DNA of 33,382 nucleotides from positions 1 to 33,382 of the forward strand of contig JACQUA010000038.1 in assembly GCA_016210565.1 (NCBI GenBank), given 5' to 3'. Numbering within the stretch: the first letter of the stretch is position 1; each line of letters starts with the position of its first letter. Origin of the DNA: Chloroflexota bacterium (lineage in GTDB: Bacteria; Chloroflexota; Dehalococcoidia; JACQUA01). Below, in pieces: positions 22,366-28,864 of this stretch. The notes beneath the pieces are model-generated. The model did not search any database. It worked only from the letters and a program-made list of their open reading frames with translations, and was not told the DNA's origin. The position numbers were made by a program, and so were the translations under genes.

Positions 22366-24165
22366 ATGAAAAGAGAGCGATGGTTGGTCGTATTCAACCT
22401 GGTGGTTGTCGCTGCGGTGGTTTTCGGCGGTTGTCAGTTTCTTCCCTTCGGGGAGACCAGCGCGGCCGCGGTCCCCACCACCGTTGATGTCAAACGCGGC
22501 GATCTCGAGGTGGTGGCGACGGCCAGCGGAAGTCTGACGCTGCCGAAAGTGACCAAACTGGGTTTCAGCGGCGCCATTTCCGGGTCCCAGGCGGGGAACA
22601 CGATCCTGGCGGAGCTGAACGTGGCCGTGGGCAGCAGGGTCACCAAAGGGCAGGTCATTGCCCGCCTCGACACCTCCGGCCAGGAGCGCGACCTTCTGAG
22701 GTACCGTAACAATCTGGAGACGGCCCAGTTGAACCTGGACAAGGCGAAAGAGCCTTTGTACAGGCCGGAAGAAATAGCCAAAGCTGAGTCTGCTATTCCC
22801 ACAGGGAGGGCGAACTTGGAAGTGGCCAGGGAAGCCTTGAAAAAGGCCCGCGTCCCCTTTACAGAGAATGACTTTGCCATTGCAGAGGCCGGGGTTCGGA
22901 AAGCGGAGGCCGACCTGCGCAACGCCCGGACGGCCCTGGCTAGTGCCGAGAAGGACCTTGAGACTACTACTGTGCGGGACAACCGGACGATTCAGGACGC
23001 CGCCGATCAAATGGTAAAAATCCAGAGAAGCACTGAAGTGGGCAGGGCACTGGCCGGTACCACGACTGTGGGCACCGACTATGATATTCAGAAGGCGGGG
23101 GAAACTCTGGAGCTTGCCCGCAGGGATGCCGCCAGCCATCTGGCTGTGGGTCAGAACACGATAGCCAAGGCCAGGGATGGCGTGGCCTCCGCGGAGGTCG
23201 CCCTGGCGACGGCGCAGTTCAACTTGAATGACATGCTGTCCAAGAAGGACGGAGATAGCCTCGAGATAAAGCAAAGAGAGGCCTCCGTGATAAGCGCCGA
23301 GACCTCTCTTGCCAACGCGGAACAAACTCTATCCCTGATGAAGCGTCCGCCCGAAGCGATGGATATCAGGCTCAGGGAACTCCAGGTCGCCGCGGCGCAA
23401 CTGGCGCTGGATGACGCCCTTCTGCAACTGGAGAAATCGACCATCATCGCTCCATTCGATGGCGTCATCGGGGATTTCAAAGCCAAAGTCGGGGATACCA
23501 TCCAGCCCGGGTCTTTTTCGATTCCCCTGGTGGACCCGACACAGATCCGGGTGGATGCCTATATTGAAGAGTTCGATGTCATGAATATCAGGCCAGGGAT
23601 GCCGGCCACCGTTACGCTGGACGCGCTTCCGGGCCAGGTGCTGCCCAGCACCGTTGCTGCTATCTCGCCCCTCTCCACGGTGCAGCAGGGTGTGGTCAGA
23701 TATGCCATTACCATCAATGCCAGGATACCGGGGCAGGGAGAGGCTGTCCAGACATCGCAAGGCCGGCCCCGGCCGGGAGCGAGCGCGCCGTCTCCCAAGC
23801 CTGGTGCCGGGGGAGGGCAGAGGGGTAGTAGCAGTGGCGGCGGTGCCGCCAGACCAGCGGTGATTGAGTTGAAGGACGGCCTGTCGGCCACGGCCACCAT
23901 AGTGCTCAACAAGAGGGAGAACGTTTTGACGGTGCCCAACCGCGCCCTGGTTTTGCAGCGTGGGGAACAAAAAGTCCAGGTCCTGGTTAACGGCCAGGCT
24001 CAAGATAGAAAGGTGAGGACCGGTCTTTCCAACGACCAGGTGACCGAGATAATGGAAGGGATAGAGGAGGGTGAAAAAGTGATAATCCAGGCCCTGCCCG
24101 GTCGCCAGCAAAACGTGCCGAAGCCCGGGATGGGCGGCGGCCTGGGGATACCGGGACTAAGATAG
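22366..24165 (+). CDS. MacA/HlyD-family efflux adaptor lipoprotein
   Basis: A 599-residue periplasmic-adaptor-type protein. The N-terminus is a lipoprotein signal with lipobox VVFGGC. Layout: a first lipoyl/barrel-sandwich half (GDLEVVATASGSLTLPKVT...), a long alpha-helical hairpin (~residues 100-330, with repeated Ala/Glu/Lys coiled-coil sequence), the second lipoyl half (STIIAPFDGVIGDFKAKVGD), a beta-barrel domain, a Gly/Pro/Ser linker (~460-505) and a membrane-proximal domain ending LPGRQQNVPKPG. In this family the adaptor works with an ABC permease to export a substrate. ATG 22366 is preceded closely by AGGAG; ATG 22345 is an alternative. The hairpin is longer than in typical MacA, and the Gly-rich linker inside the beta-barrel region is unusual. 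The partner permease follows at 24466. Confidence 0.9.
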   Translation: MKRERWLVVFNLVVVAAVVFGGCQFLPFGETSAAAVPTTVDVKRGDLEVVATASGSLTLPKVTKLGFSGAISGSQAGNTILAELNVAVGSRVTKGQVIARLDTSGQERDLLRYRNNLETAQLNLDKAKEPLYRPEEIAKAESAIPTGRANLEVAREALKKARVPFTENDFAIAEAGVRKAEADLRNARTALASAEKDLETTTVRDNRTIQDAADQMVKIQRSTEVGRALAGTTTVGTDYDIQKAGETLELARRDAASHLAVGQNTIAKARDGVASAEVALATAQFNLNDMLSKKDGDSLEIKQREASVISAETSLANAEQTLSLMKRPPEAMDIRLRELQVAAAQLALDDALLQLEKSTIIAPFDGVIGDFKAKVGDTIQPGSFSIPLVDPTQIRVDAYIEEFDVMNIRPGMPATVTLDALPGQVLPSTVAAISPLSTVQQGVVRYAITINARIPGQGEAVQTSQGRPRPGASAPSPKPGAGGGQRGSSSGGGAARPAVIELKDGLSATATIVLNKRENVLTVPNRALVLQRGEQKVQVLVNGQAQDRKVRTGLSNDQVTEIMEGIEEGEKVIIQALPGRQQNVPKPGMGGGLGIPGLR

Positions 24166-24173
24166 CGAGAAAA

Positions 24174-24423
24174 TGTCATTCTGAGCTTCAGTAGGCAGCG
24201 GAAGGCTGCCGGACACATGGAATGACATCGATGTCATTGAAAGCGCACGCAAAGAATCTTTCGGGGAGAATACGAGACCGAAAGACCCTTCGACTTTGCT
24301 CAGGGTGACAACGTCATTGAAAGAGAAGACGAGCTTCAGTCCCGATAGAATCGGGACAGTCGAAGAATCTTTCGCTGGCCGGGCACCCCGGATGAAAGAC
24401 CCTTCGACAGTCTCAGGGTGACA
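24174..24423. repeat. Family B composite repeat, copy 4
   Basis: A ~250-bp block from TGTCATTCTGAGCTTCAG to CTCAGGGTGACA, filling most of the 300-bp gap between the MacA-like and MacB-like genes. Its first ~180 bp match the 7884-8140 copy closely, including the unit GGGGAGAATACGAGACCGAA; it then diverges, carrying an extra palindrome CCCGATAGAATCGGG. No ORF is inside. Confidence 0.85.
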
Positions 24424-24465
24424 TCTTCGTAAAAGGGTTTCATTGCCGACTGAGGTTGAATCGAC

Positions 24466-25713
24466 TTGAAGTATTTTGACAGCATTCTTCTGGCTTTGCA
24501 TGGAATAACCGCCAATAAACTGCGGTCGGCCTTGACCATGCTGGGAATCGTCATCGGCGTGGGGGCGGTGATCGCCCTCATGTCCATCGGGGAAGGCGCC
24601 CAGGCCCTCATAACGGACCGCATCCAGGGGATTGGGACCAACCTCATCATGGTGCTGCCCGGCCAGGCGACCACCCAGGGAGTGCGTGCCGGGGCCGGCA
24701 CGGCGGTGTTGATCCTTGACGATGCTCTGGCCTTGAATGATCCGATCCTGGCGCCTGATGTAACGCTCGTGGCGCCTTCGTCCCAGAGCGGTGCACCGAT
24801 TGTGGCCGGACCAATTAATACCCGCAGTACGGTGGTAGGTGTGACGCCGGAATACCAATTCGTCCGCAATTGGGAGGTCATGGAAGGCGATTTCGTCTTA
24901 CCCTCTCATGTTGACTCGCGGGCGCTGGTGGCCGTGCTCGGGAGCGACGTGGCTACGACACTGTTCGGCGGGATCAATCCGATAGACCAGTTCATCAAGA
25001 TACAGGGAATCCAGTTCAGGGTCATCGGTGTGCTACAGCGCCGGGGAGGCACCGGTTTCGGCCAGGCCGATGACGTGGTGATGATCCCCCTCACCACCCT
25101 CCAATCGCGTCTCCAGAGGCAGAGAGAGCGGGCGGGGGCCAACCGGATCGCTAATATTAATGTCATGGTGGCGGACCCTGAGAAGATCGAGGACGCTAAA
25201 GAACAGATCAGCGAAATACTGAGGGAGCGCCACCGCGTTTTGCCGGGGAGTGAAGATTTTCAGGTGGTGAGCCAGGAGGATATGCTGGCGACTCTCTCTT
25301 CGGTGACCATGGTCATGACGCTGTTTCTCGGGGCCATCGCCGGTATTTCCCTGCTGGTGGGCGGCATCGGCATCATGAATATCATGCTGGTCACGGTCAC
25401 CGAGCGCACCAGGGAGATCGGCATTCGCAAGGCGATCGGCGCCAAGAAGAAGGATATCTTACTTCAGTTCATAATAGAGTCGGCGACAATGAGCCTGACC
25501 GGGGCCATAGTCGGTTATTTCCTGGGGTTGGGCCTGTCCAATGTCTTGAACGGAGTGGAGCTGTCACCCGGCTCAACCCTGCGCACCGTGGTCACGCCGG
25601 GCATCAGCTTGCTGGCGCTGGGGGTGGCGGTGGGTATTGGGCTGTTCTTCGGCATCTATCCGGCCAAGAGAGCGGCCGATATGGACCCCATCCAGGCCCT
25701 GCACTACGACTGA
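24466..25713 (+). CDS. MacB-like ABC permease without fused ATPase
   Basis: A 415-residue FtsX/MacB-type permease: first helix near residues 20-40 (LTMLGIVIGVGAVIALMSIG), a large periplasmic MacB core domain (~45-280), then three C-terminal helices (MTLFLGAIAGISLLVGGIGI; SLTGAIVGYFLGLGLSNVL; ISLLALGVAVGIGLFFGIYP). The cytoplasmic loop TERTREIGIRKAIGAKKKD and tail AADMDPIQALHYD are classic family features. Translation is placed at TTG 24466 (GAGG 10 nt upstream). It pairs with the preceding MacA-like adaptor; such systems mechanotransmit ATP energy to export lipids, peptides or antibiotics. An ATPase of the LolD/MacB type is needed but is not fused and is not adjacent on either side. Confidence 0.92.
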   Translation: MKYFDSILLALHGITANKLRSALTMLGIVIGVGAVIALMSIGEGAQALITDRIQGIGTNLIMVLPGQATTQGVRAGAGTAVLILDDALALNDPILAPDVTLVAPSSQSGAPIVAGPINTRSTVVGVTPEYQFVRNWEVMEGDFVLPSHVDSRALVAVLGSDVATTLFGGINPIDQFIKIQGIQFRVIGVLQRRGGTGFGQADDVVMIPLTTLQSRLQRQRERAGANRIANINVMVADPEKIEDAKEQISEILRERHRVLPGSEDFQVVSQEDMLATLSSVTMVMTLFLGAIAGISLLVGGIGIMNIMLVTVTERTREIGIRKAIGAKKKDILLQFIIESATMSLTGAIVGYFLGLGLSNVLNGVELSPGSTLRTVVTPGISLLALGVAVGIGLFFGIYPAKRAADMDPIQALHYD

Positions 25714-25726
25714 CCCAAGCGGAACC

Positions 25727-25753
25727 GTCATTCCCGCGCAGGCGGGAATCCAC
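25727..25753. repeat. Short palindrome GTCATTCCCGC type
   Basis: GTCATTCCCGCGCAGGCGGG followed by AATCCAC; the arms TTCCCGC and GCGGGAA pair around GCAG. It lies just after the permease stop and could form a terminator-like hairpin, without a T-run. The same kind of motif is widespread in other bacterial genomes. Confidence 0.65.
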
Positions 25754-25777
25754 AGCCGTCGGGGGCACGGGACCCGC

Positions 25778-25851
25778 CGTAGCGACACCCCTTGCGGGTG
25801 TCGAAACCATCGCTGTCGACCGGGGACGACAGGGTCAATCCCTGTCGCTAC
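25778..25851. repeat. GTAG/CTAC-terminus repeat carrying the ubiD-like stop codon
   Basis: Ends GTAGCGAC (25779-25786) and GTCGCTAC (25844-25851) are inverted, with internal hairpins ACACCCCTTGCGGGTGT and GACAGGGTCAATCCCTGTC. The right terminus supplies the stop TAG of the ubiD-like gene on the minus strand. The permease and the ubiD-like gene converge on this 134-bp gap. Confidence 0.8.
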
Positions 25852-27200
25852 GCATTGTCGAGCAGGGCCTTGACCTTCTCCATTGCCCAGGCGGGTGGGC
25901 TGATGCGTTCGTACCTCCCGAGGTCTTTCAGCGGCTTGGTGGCGTCAACTCCCCACCGGGAGGTCAGGCCGCCTTCTGCCGAGGGGTCCAGGACCGAGCC
26001 GGGCATGCCGGAAACGGTCAGCAGGCCCCTGTCGACCTGGAACCTGGCAAAGGCAGCCCACTCTACGTCGGTGGGGTCCATGACGTCGACATCGGTATCC
26101 ACCACGACGATCCCTTTGGCCCGGGGCACTAGCTGGAACATCGCCTGGATAACCTTCCTCCCATCGTCGTCCTGCTTCTTCTCTATTTGAACGGCGGCGA
26201 TCTCACCGGTTGAACCCATCAGGTGTACCTTGGTGACCTGCGGAAGGGCTTCCTTGATCTTCCCGAACTGGTTGGCTTCCCAGACGACGTTGGTGATGAT
26301 GCCGTTTTCCTTGTTGAACGGCATGAGCGCGTGATAAACGGGGTGGACACGATGGTAGATGCAGTTGATGGTCGCCACCGGGTTTTGCACCGTCAAGTAG
26401 GCGCCGCCCGATTCGCCGAACGGCCCTTCCGTTTCGCGTCTGCCCGGGTGTATCCGTCCTTCAAGCACGAACTCGGCGTGGCGGGGGACTTCCACGTTGA
26501 CGGTTTCTCCTTTGACCAGTTCCACGGGCTTCCCCCGCAGGCCGCCGGCGAGGTCGAATTTGTCGATGCCCTCGGGGGCAAAGGTAATGGAAGCCAGGAA
26601 GAGCAGCGGGTCAACGCCGATAACGATTGCGATCTCCAGAGGCTGTCCCCTGGCGTCAGCCAGGGCCAGAAACCGGGAAAGGGGAGGGGTTCCCAGGAAG
26701 ATACCAATCTTGTCTTTTCCCTTTACCTGAATGCGGTGGATGCCCATGCCGCGGATGCCCGTGTCCGGGTCGCGGGCGAGGGTGATGGCCGAACTGAAGT
26801 ACGGGCCGGCATCCTTTTCGTGATGAGTTAGCACCGGCATGGTTTTGAGGATGTCCAGATTGGCCTTCAACATGACTCCTTTGACCGGGCCAGAGGCGTA
26901 AACCCTGGGAGGGATGCGTTGGTTGCTTCTCCGCAAATAGGTGTCCGAGACCTCCCGGGCGCTCTTAACGCCAAAGGCTTCCGCGAGGCTCCGGTAATTC
27001 TCAAACAGGTTCCCGACTACCGGAACGGTATGTCCCTTTACCTTATTAAACAGGACCACTTTGTCGTTCCGCCGGTCCAGGTGGCGGAGGGCCGCGGCGA
27101 TCTCAAATACGGGGGAGAGTTCAACATCGATTTTGAGGATCTCCCGCCGCCTGGCCAGGGCCTTGACGAAACTGCGCAGGTCGTTGTAGGGTGCTGGCAT
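25848..27200 (-). CDS. UbiD-family prenylated-FMN decarboxylase
   Basis: A 450-residue member of the UbiD family, which uses prenylated FMN to (de)carboxylate unsaturated or aromatic acids. It opens NDLRSFVKALARRREILKID, and shows PVVGNLFENYRSLAEAFG, then the signature region ETEGPFGESGGAYLTVQNP near residues 255-272, whose acidic residues belong to the catalytic set, followed by an N-proximal Arg in the middle domain. Length fits the family. ATG at 27198-27200 has AGGAG 9 nt upstream. It is transcribed away from the type 2 IPP isomerase gene. Candidate roles: quinone biosynthesis (with UbiX, not seen here), decarboxylation of an aromatic acid, or the anhydromevalonate-phosphate step of the archaeal-type mevalonate pathway. 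The subfamily cannot be decided by eye. Confidence 0.9.
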   Translation of the reverse strand: MPAPYNDLRSFVKALARRREILKIDVELSPVFEIAAALRHLDRRNDKVVLFNKVKGHTVPVVGNLFENYRSLAEAFGVKSAREVSDTYLRRSNQRIPPRVYASGPVKGVMLKANLDILKTMPVLTHHEKDAGPYFSSAITLARDPDTGIRGMGIHRIQVKGKDKIGIFLGTPPLSRFLALADARGQPLEIAIVIGVDPLLFLASITFAPEGIDKFDLAGGLRGKPVELVKGETVNVEVPRHAEFVLEGRIHPGRRETEGPFGESGGAYLTVQNPVATINCIYHRVHPVYHALMPFNKENGIITNVVWEANQFGKIKEALPQVTKVHLMGSTGEIAAVQIEKKQDDDGRKVIQAMFQLVPRAKGIVVVDTDVDVMDPTDVEWAAFARFQVDRGLLTVSGMPGSVLDPSAEGGLTSRWGVDATKPLKDLGRYERISPPAWAMEKVKALLDNA

Positions 27201-27376
27201 GGCCTTTCACTCCTTTCTGTTACAAAGTCAACCGCCGGTGACGCACGACGGCGTACGGTATTTGATTCACGACCGGAACTGGCATACAATACACAGATAA
27301 AATATGAAGGGGAAACCAACTTTGTTGTTCCCCGCGGCCGGATCGCTTTGCCCTTTTGCCCGGACCAGACAGTGCT

Positions 27377-27406
27377 ATTATAGGCAGGCTCCGGGGAAAC
27401 AATCAA
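27377..27406 (-). promoter_or_regulatory. Promoter for the ubiD-like gene
   Basis: On the minus strand TTGATT (27406-27401) and TATAAT (27382-27377) are separated by 18 bp. A start near 27370 gives a ~170-nt leader. Within the leader GGGGAA...CAAC and GTTG...TTCCCC (27309-27333) can pair. The 344-bp gap (27201-27544) otherwise holds family E repeats and no gene. Confidence 0.45.
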
Positions 27407-27422
27407 TCAAGCCAGGGATGTT

Positions 27423-27535
27423 CTCTCTCCCCCGGGGGGAGAGAGTCAGAGTGGGACTTATTTCACCCTCTCCCTAATCCTCTCCCATCGAGAGAGGAAA
27501 CTTTCTGAATCCTCTCCCATCAAGGGAGAGGAAGC
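27423..27535. repeat. Family E repeat cluster upstream of the IPP isomerase gene
   Basis: Three palindromic units in a row: CTCTCTCCCCCGGGGGG then AGAGAG (27423-27445), CCTCTCCCATCGAGAGAGG (27480-27498), and CCTCTCCCATCAAGGGAGAGG (27511-27531). The last ends about 13 nt before the GTG start and provides the only AGAGG-like ribosome binding sequence of that gene. The second and third units are separated by AAACTTTCTGAAT. Confidence 0.75.
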
Positions 27536-27544
27536 GGTGAGAAC

Positions 27545-28588
27545 GTGACCAGACCTGAACAGCCTTTAGTCAACGTGAGAAAGAAAGACCAGTTGAGGGT
27601 CTGTCTAAACGAGGACGTCGAGGCGCATCACATCACCGCCGGGTTCGACCGTTACAGTTTTGTACACCAGGGACTTCCTGAGGTCAATGCCGCTGACATC
27701 GACCTCAGTCTGAACCTCCTGGGGAAGAAGCTGGCCGCTCCTATTATCATTTCGTCAATGACGGGTGGCACGGAGGAGGCGGGCGCCATTAACCGGAATC
27801 TGGCCCTGGCCGCCCAGCGGCTCGGCGTGGCGATGGGGGTCGGTTCCCAGAGGGGTGGTGTGGAGAATCCTTCCCTTGCTCATACTTATCAAGTGCGGGA
27901 CGTGGCGCCCGATATCCTGCTTCTTGCGAATCTGGGCGCCGTGCAACTTAATTATGGCTATTCAATGAAACAGTGCCGCCAGGCCGTGGAAATGATAGGG
28001 GCTGACGCCCTGGTCCTTCATCTGAACCCTCTGCAGGAGGCTCTGCAAACCGGCGGCGAGACCAACTTTGGCGGACTGCTGGCTAAAATAGAGAGAATAT
28101 GCGACGAATTGCCCGTCCCAGTAATAGTCAAAGAAGTCGGCTGCGGCATCTGCCTTCAGGCAGCCGAGAAACTGGCAGCCGCCGGCGTCGCGGCTATCGA
28201 TGTGGCCGGCGCGGGGGGGACGGTGTGGAGTGAGGTCGAGGCGCTCTGCGTCGATACGGATCTGGCGAGGAATGTCGCCAGGGCCTTTGCGTCGTGGGGC
28301 ATCCCGACGGCCGAGGCAATCAAGACGGTCGCCGGGGGCATCAGGGAGGTTCCCTGTATCGGCAGCGGGGGAATACGGACGGGGGTAGATGCGGCCAAAG
28401 CCATTGCCCTGGGCGCCGCAGCCGTGGGAATCGCCGGTCCGGTCCTCCGGATGGCGGCGATTTCCGCGGAAGCCGTCGTGGCCTACCTGTCCGAGGTCAA
28501 GGAGGAACTGCGGCTGGCCCTCTTTTGCCTGGGAAAGACGCGGCTGGAACAACTGAGAGGAACCCCTTTGCTGGTCAAGAGGGAATAG
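27545..28588 (+). CDS. fni: Isopentenyl-diphosphate delta-isomerase, type 2 (FMN-dependent)
   Basis: Interconverts IPP and DMAPP using reduced FMN, in the cytoplasm. The 347-residue TIM-barrel protein shows the family landmarks: RKKDQLRVCL near the start, HHITAGFDRYSFVHQGLPEV, the FMN-binding SMTGGTEEAGAINRNLA, the HLNPLQEALQTGGETNFGG region with the catalytic/metal-binding residues, VKEVGCGIC, DVAGAGGTVWSEVEAL and the phosphate-binding GSGGIRTGVDAAKAIALGA. The GTG start at 27545 follows a family E repeat. A Cys-containing VKEVGCGIC is present where most members have VKEVGxGIS. The gene lies divergent from ubiD-like and upstream of the large fusion, with a 276-bp repeat-rich gap, so it is probably monocistronic. 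Confidence 0.93.
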   Translation: MTRPEQPLVNVRKKDQLRVCLNEDVEAHHITAGFDRYSFVHQGLPEVNAADIDLSLNLLGKKLAAPIIISSMTGGTEEAGAINRNLALAAQRLGVAMGVGSQRGGVENPSLAHTYQVRDVAPDILLLANLGAVQLNYGYSMKQCRQAVEMIGADALVLHLNPLQEALQTGGETNFGGLLAKIERICDELPVPVIVKEVGCGICLQAAEKLAAAGVAAIDVAGAGGTVWSEVEALCVDTDLARNVARAFASWGIPTAEAIKTVAGGIREVPCIGSGGIRTGVDAAKAIALGAAAVGIAGPVLRMAAISAEAVVAYLSEVKEELRLALFCLGKTRLEQLRGTPLLVKRE

Positions 28589-28648
28589 GTTGCATTGTCA
28601 ATGGCGAATTCCCAACGTTTGACTTTCGAGACGACGTTGCTGCCAGGG

Positions 28649-28833
28649 GGTACCACAGGCGTCCCTGCCTGTGAAAGCCGGATTTTGACGATGTCAATCT
28701 GCCTTAAGAATGACCAACAGGCATTGTGCCTGCATTCAGACAGCAGCATTAACGGGAAGCCGTCCGCGTTCGGCGGTCCAGGCGGGATCAGGGATGAAAG
28801 CGGCGGCTCACAGGCACGGAGGCCTGTGGTACC
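28649..28833. repeat. Region bounded by inverted family C repeats, second example
   Basis: A family C unit at 28649-28675 (GGTACCACAGGCGTCC...) and one at 28807-28833 (...GAGGCCTGTGGTACC) face each other and bound a 185-bp segment. The right unit is identical to 3675-3701. The interior has no ORF; it fills most of the gap between fni and the large fusion gene. The layout repeats that of 21963-22127. Confidence 0.65.
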
Positions 28834-28864
28834 CGTCCATTATGGGAGCAATCGAGACTAGTCT

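Noticed and set aside
22324..23325. A 333-codon minus-strand ORF
   Set aside because: Antisense to the adaptor gene; no motif and no start signal.
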